Source of the DNA: Romboutsia sedimentorum
GTDB lineage: Bacteria; Bacillota; Clostridia; Peptostreptococcales; Peptostreptococcaceae
NCBI RefSeq assembly: GCF_030131845.1
Contig: NZ_JASKYM010000004.1
Location: 62,001 to 126,000, forward strand
Direction of reading: 5' to 3'
Length of the DNA stretch: 64,000 nucleotides
The notes below the pieces were generated by a model, which was given only the letters and a program-made list of their open reading frames with translations, had not been told where the DNA came from and did not search any database. This document shows positions 8,213-16,597 of this stretch, one piece after another; the first letter of the stretch is position 1, and each line of letters opens with the position of its first letter. Position numbers and translations under genes: made by a program.

Positions 8213-9427
8213 CTACATTTCTCCTTTTAGGTATTCATATATAACTTTAGCACCATCATATATGCTTAATAATGATGAAAATTCACTTTTGTTGTGGCTT
8301 ATTCCTCTATAACACGGTATAAATACCATTGAACTATCACAAATTTTACTAAATGCCATAGCATCATGCCCTGCTCCACTTGGCATTACTTTATGAGTTA
8401 CTTTTAATCTGTCACTACACTCAATCAATTTTTTTTGCATATAAGAGCTCATTTTAACAGGGTCAAATCTACCTGCTTCTTGTATAAAAACCTTAACATC
8501 TCTTTTTTGACTAACTTCTTTTGCTGTATTTTTCATTCCATTTTCAATAATGTCTAAGCTATCTATGTCTATTCCCCTTATGTCTACTCCCAAAGTAACT
8601 TCACCTGGAATAACATTTAATACATTCGGTCCATTATTTATTACACCTACAGTTGTAACAGACTTTCTATAACTTTCCATTTTACCTAATTTTTCTAACT
8701 CTAATATAAATTCTGAGGCTGCACATAAAGCATCTGCTCTCATATCCATAGGTGTAGCACCCGAATGTTCAGCTTCTCCTAATATACTTACCTCAAATCG
8801 TCTAGGGCCTGCTATATCACTAACAATTCCTATCTTTATTCCATATTCTTCTAAAACCTTCCCTTGCTCAATATGAAGTTCTATATATTGTTTAATATTT
8901 TCTATTCTCTTTGGGGTAAAGCTGTATCCTTTATTATTAAATACTTCTACTATATATTTACCAGTCTTTGATATTAATCCTTTAACATCATCCTTACTAA
9001 GTTCACCTGTTATAAGTCCGCTACCTATTGTACACTTCCCAAAATTACTAGACTCCTCGCATCTAAATGCGCCCACTCTTATTGGTATATCTATCTTTTC
9101 ATCCTTTGCCCATTTTAGTATCAAAAGACCTGCTATAACTCCAGCTACTCCGTCATATCTACCACCATTTACAACAGAGTCTAAATGAGAACCCATTAGA
9201 TAATATTTTTTATCGCTAATATCATTAGCTATGTATGTATTTCCTACTTCATCTATATAAGTATTAAAATCTTCACTTTCTCCTAACATTTTAAACATTT
9301 CATGCATTTCATCTTCAACTTTAGAGTACCCAAGTCTTGTTACTCCACCATATGAATTGGCTCCAATATCATAAAATTTACTAAATATATATTCTAAATA
9401 CTCTATATCTTCTCTTTTTGAAGCCAT
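8213..9427 (-). CDS. M20-family Zn-dependent amidohydrolase (allantoate / N-carbamoyl-L-amino acid hydrolase type)
   Basis: The 404-residue product belongs to the AllC/HyuC/AmaB branch of M20 metallopeptidases. Expected metal ligands are visible: His in GSHLDSVVNGGRYDG, the Asp in the same motif, the Glu pair in FRCEESSNFG, the His in ELHIEQG, and the late His in CYRGISHNKSE. The dimerisation region 'AEHSGATPMDMRADAL' is intact. Such enzymes hydrolyse N-carbamoyl amino acids, ureidoglycolate or allantoate, releasing ammonia and CO2 in some cases. It is the upstream gene of a two-gene operon with the dihydroorotase, suggesting the pair handles cyclic ureides and their ring-opened carbamoyl products. 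That pathway is inference. Confidence 0.83.
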   Translation of the reverse strand: MASKREDIEYLEYIFSKFYDIGANSYGGVTRLGYSKVEDEMHEMFKMLGESEDFNTYIDEVGNTYIANDISDKKYYLMGSHLDSVVNGGRYDGVAGVIAGLLILKWAKDEKIDIPIRVGAFRCEESSNFGKCTIGSGLITGELSKDDVKGLISKTGKYIVEVFNNKGYSFTPKRIENIKQYIELHIEQGKVLEEYGIKIGIVSDIAGPRRFEVSILGEAEHSGATPMDMRADALCAASEFILELEKLGKMESYRKSVTTVGVINNGPNVLNVIPGEVTLGVDIRGIDIDSLDIIENGMKNTAKEVSQKRDVKVFIQEAGRFDPVKMSSYMQKKLIECSDRLKVTHKVMPSGAGHDAMAFSKICDSSMVFIPCYRGISHNKSEFSSLLSIYDGAKVIYEYLKGEM

Positions 9428-9535
9428 AAATTATCCCCCATCGATTGAATATTTTCTTTTATTATACCTTATATATTTGATAATTTAAATATATAGTCGA
9501 ACTATTTTAAATTATATTTATTTAACATTCATTTT

Positions 9536-10684
9536 TTATTTCATAAGTTTAAATATAAAGTTTCTTTTAATATCTACAGCTTTTTTTGGACAAAGTTCAT
9601 GACAACAATAGCATCTTATACATTCATCTAAATTTATAGTTACTTTTTCTTTGTTGATATTCATAGCTTTTGCTGGGCAAGCTTGTATACATTTTCCACA
9701 TTTTACGCAATCTTTATCTCTTATAATTGGCTTTGGTGTTATTAATTTAGTTATAGGTTCATGTAAAAATTTAGGTAGGCTAGATGCTAATAATCTAAAG
9801 TCTTTGCTTGTTTTAGGTATTTTAAAATCCTTTATAATTAATGGCTTTATATCTTCTCCTAGTATTTGTATATCTGATAAATCTTTTTTTATATAATTTC
9901 TTTTTACAGATCCTCTAAGTGTAGGTACTTCATCAACACTTAAATTTATTAGTTTACAAGCTACACCATCTAATGCATAAGGGCTAGTTGAAGCTAGCAT
10001 TACCCCAATATGTCTAGGTATACCAGCTGATGGTCCATCACCTTCCATACCTACTACTCCATCCATTATAGTAAGAGTTGGCTTAACGTATGAACATATA
10101 TCTAATAATACATCTTCACAAAATAATTCTTCTGTTGGAAATCTATAATGTATTTCGGCTTTTTTAAGACCAGCTATGCATCCATATAAATTTTTAACTC
10201 CACCTGTAAATGTAGCCATTCCATGAGTTTTTAGCTTACATATATTTACTATATGATCCACTTTAGTTATTGGGGTTATGATATCCATATATTTAAGTGC
10301 ATGGGCATCTTCATTTTCTACCTTAACATCACTTATATCATAATTTAGTTTTACGTTTAGTTCATTTGCTACTGCTTCCATACCGCTAGATTTATAAATT
10401 CCCTTTAGAGCATTTATAGTATAAGGGCCCCCTGGGCTATCTCCTATTATCACTTCACAATTTAATTTTAATAACTTTTCACAAATCACTTTCACAACCA
10501 TTGGATGTGTTGTAGTCGCTTCCTCTGGAGTCTTTTTCATAAGCAAATTTGGCTTTATTAAAACTTTGCTATTTGGCTTTATATATTTTTCTATACAACC
10601 TATGTCCTTTAACATATCTTCAACACAATTTTTTATATTTTCATATTTATAATTATCACATTTTCTTAATGACACTAATTTCAT
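9536..10684 (-). CDS. DUF362 iron-sulfur protein with C-terminal 2x[4Fe-4S] ferredoxin
   Basis: Residues 1 to about 300 are a DUF362 domain (LIKPNLLM, 'HPMVVKVICEKLL', GDSPGGPYT, VDHIVNICKLKTHG). The last ~70 residues hold two ferredoxin motifs, CVKCGKCIQACP and CIRCYCCHELCP. The function of DUF362 is unknown; family members occur widely in anaerobes and are sometimes linked to flavin or iron-sulfur redox chemistry. It is a single-gene unit with about 100 non-coding bases on each side. I see no clear terminator after it. Confidence 0.83.
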   Translation of the reverse strand: MKLVSLRKCDNYKYENIKNCVEDMLKDIGCIEKYIKPNSKVLIKPNLLMKKTPEEATTTHPMVVKVICEKLLKLNCEVIIGDSPGGPYTINALKGIYKSSGMEAVANELNVKLNYDISDVKVENEDAHALKYMDIITPITKVDHIVNICKLKTHGMATFTGGVKNLYGCIAGLKKAEIHYRFPTEELFCEDVLLDICSYVKPTLTIMDGVVGMEGDGPSAGIPRHIGVMLASTSPYALDGVACKLINLSVDEVPTLRGSVKRNYIKKDLSDIQILGEDIKPLIIKDFKIPKTSKDFRLLASSLPKFLHEPITKLITPKPIIRDKDCVKCGKCIQACPAKAMNINKEKVTINLDECIRCYCCHELCPKKAVDIKRNFIFKLMK

Positions 10685-10749
10685 ATTGTACTCCTTTTAT
10701 ACTTATAGTAACTTTAATTGTATGTATTTAATATCATTGTGTCTACACA

Positions 10750-10784
10750 AAAATAGAGAAAGCATATGCTTTCTCTATTTTTTA
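10750..10784 (-). terminator. Intrinsic terminator after reverse rubrerythrin
   Basis: AAATAGAGAAAGCATATGC and its complement form a near-perfect 15-bp hairpin ending in a T-run in both orientations. It lies 14 bases after the rubrerythrin stop. Confidence 0.85.
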
Positions 10785-10797
10785 TATTAATTTTAAA

Positions 10798-11349
10798 TTA
10801 GTTTTTCTTTCCAAAATGTCTTTCTAATAATCCTAAGAATGCTTTACCATGTCTAGCTTCATCTTTACACATTTCATGAACTGTATCATGTATAGCATCT
10901 AAGTTATTTTTCTTAGCTAATGTAGCTAATTCTTTTTTACCAGCGCAAGCACCGTACTCAGCTTCAACTCTTGCAGTTAAATTAGCTTTAGTATCAGCTA
11001 CAACTACTTCCCCTAATAATTCAGCAAACTTAGCAGCATGTTCTGCTTCTTCAAATGCTATTCTCTTGTAAGCTTCTGCAACTTCTGGGTATCCTTCTCT
11101 ATCAGCTTGACGGCTCATAGCTAAGTACATTCCAACTTCTGTACATTCTCCAGTAAAGTTAGCTCTTAATCCTTCTAATATCTCTGCATCTACACCTTGA
11201 GCTAAACCTACCCTGTGCTCATCAGCCCAAACCATTTCTCCACTCATTTCGTTGAACTTATCAGCTCCTACTTTACATACTGGACAAACTTCTGGTGCAG
11301 CTTCCCCTTCATGTATATATCCACATACTGTACAAACAAATTTTTTCAT
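10798..11349 (-). CDS. Reverse rubrerythrin (rubredoxin domain first)
   Basis: The 183-residue protein starts with a compact rubredoxin domain (CTVCGY and CPVC). It continues with a four-helix ferritin-like diiron domain with ligand motifs in [12 protein letters not shown] and '[14 protein letters not shown]'. This order is the reverse of classical rubrerythrin and is typical of clostridial NADH-dependent H2O2 and O2 reductases. These detoxify oxygen with electrons from a flavodiiron or NAD(P)H:rubredoxin partner. GGTGGAGG precedes the start codon. It has richer codon use (more GCA, GCT and GAA runs) than neighbours, as expected for a highly expressed protein. No reductase partner is adjacent and I could not find a clear PerR box. 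Confidence 0.92.
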   Translation of the reverse strand: MKKFVCTVCGYIHEGEAAPEVCPVCKVGADKFNEMSGEMVWADEHRVGLAQGVDAEILEGLRANFTGECTEVGMYLAMSRQADREGYPEVAEAYKRIAFEEAEHAAKFAELLGEVVVADTKANLTARVEAEYGACAGKKELATLAKKNNLDAIHDTVHEMCKDEARHGKAFLGLLERHFGKKN

Positions 11350-11567
11350 AATTATTTACCTCCACCTTATTTATTTATTAATTTTAATTTATTATCTAAA
11401 TTACTATACTCTATATATACCCGAGCTTTTATACCTTAAACAATAAATTTAAAATTTTTAAAATATAAATATTTTACTTCTAAAGTTTACCATTCTTAAC
11501 AGCTATTTATCAATATAAATTTAATATTAATATTAATCGCATATATAATTTTTAGATATTATAATGA

Positions 11568-12500
11568 CTACTCTTCGTTTTCTTGTTCTATACCACTACA
11601 TACTTCTTGTATATATGTAGGTTTTTGCTTTAAGAAAGACAACTTAGTTTGTGACATTATTATTGATATAAATATAATAGAACTTCCTAAAACAAGCTTT
11701 ATAGTAACTGGTTCATTTAACAATACTATAGAAAACAAAGTCCCAAATACAGCTTCTGTAGAAAGAATTATTGCAGTTTTACTTCCTTCAACTTTTCTTT
11801 GACATATAGTTTGAACTAAAAAGGCTATTGTAGTACTAAATACCCCTAAATATAGTGCTCCTAAGTATCCGCTCATACCCGCATCTATTTTACCTTCTCC
11901 AATAAATATTTGTGCTACTAAAGATAATAAAAATGCTACACCAAACTGCACCGAAGTTAATACTATCGGGCTATACTTTGATGCAAATTCACTTGTAAAA
12001 AATATATGAAAAGCAAATGCAAATGCACATATCAAAGTTAAAAAATCTCCTACATTAATTGAAAAATCAGTTTCTAGTGATAATATAGCTATACCTATAA
12101 GAGTCATCAAGCTACTTATTATACCTGTTTTATCTAGTTTTCTTTTATATACAAAGTATCCTATAAAAGGAACTATAACCACATTCGCAGCTGTTATAAA
12201 AGCATTTTTAGATGGTGTTGTATATAAAAGACCTATAGTTTGCACAACAAATGCTAAAAATAAAAAAACACCTAATACAATACCTCTTTTTATAACATCT
12301 TTATTTATATTTGCTTTAATTTCCTTGAAAAATATTACATTTATTAAAATTGATGCTATTAAAAATCTTACTGTAATTAATTGAAGAGGTGTTAATCCCC
12401 CATGTAGCGCAAGTTGTGTCCCAACAAACCCACTACCCCATATTATAGATACTAATATTAACCCTATTTCTCCTATATATTTTTTTACCAATAACTTCAC
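11568..12500 (-). CDS. EamA-family (DMT superfamily) membrane transporter
   Basis: The 310-residue protein has about ten hydrophobic segments in two homologous EamA halves. The first half opens with 'IWGSGFVGTQLALHGGLTPL' and the second with 'GDFLTLICAFAFAFHIFFTS'. Such proteins export amino acids, nucleosides or drugs; the substrate is not visible. The C-terminal 30 residues are hydrophilic. It is transcribed alone, with the terminator of the DUF4870 gene directly upstream. Confidence 0.85.
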   Translation of the reverse strand: MKLLVKKYIGEIGLILVSIIWGSGFVGTQLALHGGLTPLQLITVRFLIASILINVIFFKEIKANINKDVIKRGIVLGVFLFLAFVVQTIGLLYTTPSKNAFITAANVVIVPFIGYFVYKRKLDKTGIISSLMTLIGIAILSLETDFSINVGDFLTLICAFAFAFHIFFTSEFASKYSPIVLTSVQFGVAFLLSLVAQIFIGEGKIDAGMSGYLGALYLGVFSTTIAFLVQTICQRKVEGSKTAIILSTEAVFGTLFSIVLLNEPVTIKLVLGSSIIFISIIMSQTKLSFLKQKPTYIQEVCSGIEQENEE

Positions 12501-12540
12501 CCCTTCAACTTTATTTTAATAAATTTATTATAATTGCACT

Positions 12541-12578
12541 AAAAAGACTATATCGAGATTGTTCAATATAGTCTTTTA
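12541..12578. terminator. Intrinsic terminator after the DUF4870 gene
   Basis: Stem AAAAGACTATAT/ATATAGTCTTTT with an 11-12 base loop. It serves the minus-strand DUF4870 gene and could act in both directions. Confidence 0.8.
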
Positions 12579-12605
12579 TGTGATGTTTTAATTTTACATT
12601 TTTTA

Positions 12606-12953
12606 TTAACTTATAAAATTAAAAGTTAATGGATATTCATAATCTTTATGTGACCCATATTTTACCATTCCTATTATTGTAAGTATAAAATAAGCCAGCC
12701 CTACTAATGGAGTTAATATCATTCCTACAAGAACAATTATTGATAGTCCTGCTATAAATGTATATATTACAAAGGATATGTGAAAGTTCAAAAGTTTTTT
12801 CCCATTGATTCTTATAAAATCAGATTCACTACTATACTCTTTCCATACAAAGTATGACACTATAAATCCTATTATGTTAAAAAGTACAATTGAACCTGCC
12901 ATCATTAACATAATTAAATTTTCTTTAGGGATAAAATTCTTATTATTTTCCAT
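12606..12953 (-). CDS. DUF4870-like small membrane protein
   Basis: This 115-residue protein has three hydrophobic helices and the DUF4870 layout: an N-terminal helix (MLMMAGSIVLFNIIGFIVSY), a short polar segment (RINGKKLLNFHISF), then two helices. The function of this family is unknown. It has a ribosome binding site (AAGGAGATA) before ATG 12953 and stands alone between two terminators. Confidence 0.75.
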   Translation of the reverse strand: MENNKNFIPKENLIMLMMAGSIVLFNIIGFIVSYFVWKEYSSESDFIRINGKKLLNFHISFVIYTFIAGLSIIVLVGMILTPLVGLAYFILTIIGMVKYGSHKDYEYPLTFNFIS

Positions 12954-13133
12954 AAATATCTCCTTTCCTACATTTTATTATTTGTGTGTTTTATAATATC
13001 CAAAATAAAACACCCTATTATAAAAGTATTTACTCTACATGTACAATATACCTGTTTTCTTTATAGAATAAGTACCATAATAATACTTCAATATAATGTA
13101 GCTTTTTAAATTTAGTATACTATAATTATTTTT

Positions 13134-13673
13134 CTAAATTTTTAACTTTAACTGTTCAAATCCTCGTTTTTCTTCTTTATGTATTATCTTATCCGGAATT
13201 TTAGTTTCTATTATTTTTATTTTAGTTAAAAGTTTTTTTATATCTGCAAAGTTATCTACTGCAATTTCTTTATTGTTTACATTTAATAAATAACCTGTAC
13301 TAGTTTTATTTATATAAAGTTTTGGTTCATCAAGTATTATCGAAGTTATATTTCCTTCACTATATTCAACAGCAAATGTATTTTTATTTTGAGAAAATAT
13401 TTCTACAAAAGTATCTTTCATTTTAAATTTATTTTTATTTTTGTCTTCTTTATTTAACATATTAAATTTAATTAATAATGGCTCTAGTGCTTCTAAGTTA
13501 TTTAAAATAATATTAGCTCCTTTTAAATTTATACAGTATCCTTTGCTACATGCCTCTATCTTAATATCTTGATTATTAATTACAACATAAGATATTTTAC
13601 CTTTATTATAATATATGACATAAGATTTATTCATTTTAGATAATATTTTAGTTATTTTATTTGGTAAATACAT
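13134..13673 (-). CDS. Uncharacterised protein built of two tandem ~60-residue repeats
   Basis: I do not recognise a family. The protein contains two related halves. NKSYVIYYNKGKIS and GYCINLKGANIIL in the first half align with KNTFAVEYSEGNIT and GYLLNVNNKEIAV in the second. Both halves continue with a similar amphipathic helix (NLEALEPLLIKFNML, NFADIKKLLTKIKII). Each is therefore probably a small beta-sheet plus helix domain. I placed the start at ATG 13673 because AGAAGAGGG lies 5 bases before it. An ATG at 13700, nine codons earlier, is in frame but has no ribosome binding site. There is no signal peptide or membrane helix. Confidence 0.65.
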   Translation of the reverse strand: MYLPNKITKILSKMNKSYVIYYNKGKISYVVINNQDIKIEACSKGYCINLKGANIILNNLEALEPLLIKFNMLNKEDKNKNKFKMKDTFVEIFSQNKNTFAVEYSEGNITSIILDEPKLYINKTSTGYLLNVNNKEIAVDNFADIKKLLTKIKIIETKIPDKIIHKEEKRGFEQLKLKI

Positions 13674-13819
13674 ATAAACCCTCTTCTCATATTCTTTCAT
13701 TTATATATTAGATAAAATATAACATTTATTGCTAATTTTTTCAATATAATTTGAAGCCTCATATTAAGAATTTAAGCGCTTTTATTAAGGTTTTTAAGCA
13801 TTTTACTTCCATTTATAAA

Positions 13820-13852
13820 ATAAGGTCATCAATTTTAAAATCGATGACCCTG
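13820..13852 (-). terminator. Intrinsic terminator after tyrS
   Basis: GGTCATCAATTTT pairs with AAAATCGATGACC (13824-13836 with 13837-13849, one G-U/A-C position). It is followed by TTATTTTATAA on the minus strand, 18 bases beyond the tyrS stop. Confidence 0.85.
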
Positions 13853-13869
13853 TCTTTTCATTTATACTA

Positions 13870-15075
13870 TTATTTTACAATTATTTTTATAAACTTTTTC
13901 TTTCCTATTTGAACTACTAACTCACCTTGTGCTACTACAGATTGTAAATCAGTTGTTTTTTCTTCATTTACTTTAACTCCACCTTGAGTTGCTAATCTTC
14001 TCATTTCACTTTTACTTTGAACAAGTTTATTATCAACTATTATTTGAGCTAAGTCAAAGTTTTCACTACTAGCTTCTACTGTTAGTATATCAACTGGTAT
14101 TTGACCTTTTTGGAATACTGATTTAAATCTTTCTTCTGCAAAGTTAGCTCTTTCTTCTCCATGGTATAATCTTACTATCTCTTTAGCAAGTTCCATCTTT
14201 ACGTTTCTTGGATTAACTTTATCTTCTTTTAAGTCCGAAGCTATCTTATTAACTACGTCAGGATGAATATCTGTCACTAGGTTGTAGTATTTAATTATTA
14301 ATTCATCTGGTATTTCCATAGCCTTTTGGTACATTACCCCAGCTTCTTCATCTACACCAATGTAGTTTCCTAAACTCTTACTCATTTTATTAACACCATC
14401 TAAACCTTCAAGTAAAGGCATCATTATAACTACTTGTGATTCTTGATTAAATTCTTTTTGAAGTGCACGACCCATAAGTAAGTTAAATCTTTGGTCAGTT
14501 CCTCCAAGTTCTATATCAGCCTTTATTGCTACTGAATCATATCCTTGCATTAATGGGTAGAAGAATTCATGCACTGATATTGGAGTATGACTTTCATATC
14601 TTTTCTTAAAGTCTTCTCTTTCTAACATTCTTGCTACTGTTATTGTAGCTGCTAATTTTACTACTTCTTCAAAGTTTAATTTAGCTAACCATTCACTATT
14701 AAATCTAACTTCTGTTTTTTCTTTATCTAAAACTTTGAATATTTGCTCTTCATAGCTTTTTGCATTTTCTAAAACTTGTTCTGTAGTTAATGCTTTTCTA
14801 GCACTAGATTTCCCTGTTGGATCTCCTATTTTTCCTGTAAAGTCCCCTATTATTATTACTACTTTGTGTCCTAAGTCTTGTAGTTGTTTCATTTTTCTTA
14901 AAACTACAGTATGACCTAAATGTATATCTGGAGCAGATGGGTCAAGACCTAACTTTACTACTAATTGACGATTTTCGTTATGTGCTTTTGTTAGTTTTTC
15001 TCTAAGGTCTTTTTCATCGATTATGTCATCTACACCTTTTAAAATTATTTTTACTTGTTCATCTAAATTTATCAT
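13870..15075 (-). CDS. tyrS: Tyrosyl-tRNA synthetase
   Basis: The enzyme charges tRNA-Tyr with tyrosine at the cost of ATP. The 401-residue product shows class I signatures HLGHTVV (HIGH) and KMSKSLGN (KMSKS), the substrate-binding GGTDQRFN segment, and a C-terminal S4-like RNA-binding domain (about residues 335-400, ending VVQIGKKKFIKI). Length and motifs fit the bacterial TyrZ-like form slightly better than classical TyrS, since the signature spacing is longer; the distinction is not certain. GGAGGT lies 5 bases before ATG 15075. A T-box leader directly upstream puts the gene under control of uncharged tRNA-Tyr. Confidence 0.95.
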   Translation of the reverse strand: MINLDEQVKIILKGVDDIIDEKDLREKLTKAHNENRQLVVKLGLDPSAPDIHLGHTVVLRKMKQLQDLGHKVVIIIGDFTGKIGDPTGKSSARKALTTEQVLENAKSYEEQIFKVLDKEKTEVRFNSEWLAKLNFEEVVKLAATITVARMLEREDFKKRYESHTPISVHEFFYPLMQGYDSVAIKADIELGGTDQRFNLLMGRALQKEFNQESQVVIMMPLLEGLDGVNKMSKSLGNYIGVDEEAGVMYQKAMEIPDELIIKYYNLVTDIHPDVVNKIASDLKEDKVNPRNVKMELAKEIVRLYHGEERANFAEERFKSVFQKGQIPVDILTVEASSENFDLAQIIVDNKLVQSKSEMRRLATQGGVKVNEEKTTDLQSVVAQGELVVQIGKKKFIKIIVK

Positions 15076-15114
15076 TTTATACCTCCGAAATTTCTTATTT
15101 TTTTATTTTTTTGT

Positions 15115-15395
15115 ATTAAAAAAGCCCTCATCCTAATAAAAGGACGAGAGCATTACTCACGTGTTACCACCTTAATTCATTAATACTTTTCAATATTAAC
15201 CTCAATAGGTACGCCAAATTGGTTATACCTAAGCACTATAACGTATGCTAAACGACTTTCCCTAATGGTTGTTATCTTTCAGGAAAACGGCTCTAAGATG
15301 TATTCAAACTAACTTATCTTGCTCCTCTCACCAAACGGAAACTCTCTGTTAGACTGTATTAGCTTTACTTGCTCTTTTCATCGCTTTAAATAGTA
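15115..15395 (-). promoter_or_regulatory. T-box leader (tyrosine specifier) upstream of tyrS
   Basis: On the minus strand the leader carries the T-box core AAGGTGGTAACACG (about 15155-15175). A terminator follows (GCCCTCATCCT pairing with AGGACGAGAGC, 15124-15151, then a T-run). A candidate specifier triplet UAC in the context GAATACATC lies at 15300-15302, and UAC codes for tyrosine. A GGTG box precedes it. Uncharged tRNA-Tyr would pair at both the specifier and the T-box and stabilise the antiterminator. The element lies 40 bases from the tyrS start. Confidence 0.93.
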
Positions 15396-15444
15396 TTTGA
15401 TTAATATTAATATATTCTGAATTTTACAATTTGTCAACCTTTTT

Positions 15445-16404
15445 TTATAAAGTACTTAAATAATTATCAATCATACTTATATACATGTTTCTTGTGTTTA
15501 ACTTTAAATCCAAAATTATATTTAAAACTATTATACCTATTGTACACAATTTAAATTCATATATTAGAAATATTAAAGTTATTAAAGATAATATTCTTAT
15601 AAAGAAAATCTTTTTGTGTCTTAATAGCGCATAGTTTTGAAGTGCTATGTATCCATCTCTTATTACAAAATATAAACATAGGTACTTTACCGATATGAAA
15701 ATTGTTTTTATGTAAACACTATTAATTTCAATTTTAAATATATTAAGTACCTCCATAATAACTATGTATATAACACATCCATAAAATATATTTTTAGAAC
15801 AGCATATAAATCTTGAACATGTTTTAAAATTTTTTATTATCTGCATCTTTTTCTTTCCATTCCCTTTTAAAATATTTAATTTTCTAGCTAACATTAATGA
15901 TAAATAATATATACTAAACATAGTTCCAAAAGGAAAAAGTGCTATAAATAAATAATAAATTACATCTACATATTCTTTATATGGAAACAATTTTGAATAT
16001 CCTTGAAATTCATTCATAAAACTATACCCAATTAATTTTGATGCATATACATCTACAAATACCATAAGCAAAACCCCTAGTATAGATCCACATACTAAGT
16101 CATCCATAATTGTAGTTTCTTTTGAAATTAAAGTCCCACACATAATTCCAAGAACAACACTTTGGCTTGCCCAAATAACCGTACCAATATTTCCAATAAC
16201 TAGTCCTATTATACATAGTGAGCTTACTCCACATAAAACAGAATATTTCAAGTCACATTTTAAATGTATTATACAAAATAATATAGGTACTATAAAATCT
16301 AAGTAAAGTGCATAACCAAACCCACTACCTATTGCTACTATTGTGCTTATTATAAATAAAGCCGCTAAAATACTAGCTTCTGTCATTTTTTTAGTATCGT
16401 TCAT
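15445..16404 (-). CDS. YybS-like (DUF2232) polytopic membrane protein
   Basis: The 319-residue protein has about eight hydrophobic segments and begins MNDTKKMTEASILAALF, the usual start of DUF2232/YybS proteins, whose fold resembles ECF transporter S-components. The function is unknown. It ends just upstream of the T-box leader and starts after AGGAGG at the proper distance. In many Firmicutes yybS lies near rpsR, ssb and rplI, which are not visible here. The C-terminal third (residues about 190-319) is more divergent than the first two thirds. Confidence 0.72.
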   Translation of the reverse strand: MNDTKKMTEASILAALFIISTIVAIGSGFGYALYLDFIVPILFCIIHLKCDLKYSVLCGVSSLCIIGLVIGNIGTVIWASQSVVLGIMCGTLISKETTIMDDLVCGSILGVLLMVFVDVYASKLIGYSFMNEFQGYSKLFPYKEYVDVIYYLFIALFPFGTMFSIYYLSLMLARKLNILKGNGKKKMQIIKNFKTCSRFICCSKNIFYGCVIYIVIMEVLNIFKIEINSVYIKTIFISVKYLCLYFVIRDGYIALQNYALLRHKKIFFIRILSLITLIFLIYEFKLCTIGIIVLNIILDLKLNTRNMYISMIDNYLSTL

Positions 16405-16478
16405 CTTTGCCTCCTATAGCTAACTTGTCTAAACATTCATTTCACATTTTAATAAAAATATTTATGAGTCTATATTCT

Positions 16479-16538
16479 ATAATAGTGCTTATCCTCTAAA
16501 TTATAAACCCCCAAATTTAAAAGAGACCGCACTATTAT
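16479..16538. repeat. 10-bp inverted repeat with 40-base interior between murE and the yybS-like gene
   Basis: ATAATAGTGC (16479-16488) and GCACTATTAT (16529-16538) are perfect inverted copies. They flank a G-rich interior and sit in the leader of the yybS-like gene on the minus strand. The right arm also pairs in the murE terminator, so the two structures are mutually exclusive. Confidence 0.6.
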
Positions 16539-16560
16539 ATTTAACAGCACAGCCCCTTTT
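16519..16560 (-). terminator. Likely intrinsic terminator after murE
   Basis: On the minus strand GGGGCTGTGCT pairs with AGTGCGGTCTC over 11 positions (five of them G-U). It is followed by TTTTAAATTT, about 40 bases after the murE stop. The stem only forms well on the minus strand. Confidence 0.6.
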
Positions 16561-16597
16561 TTAAAATATATAAATTTAAGTGTTACCTATTTTAGTA

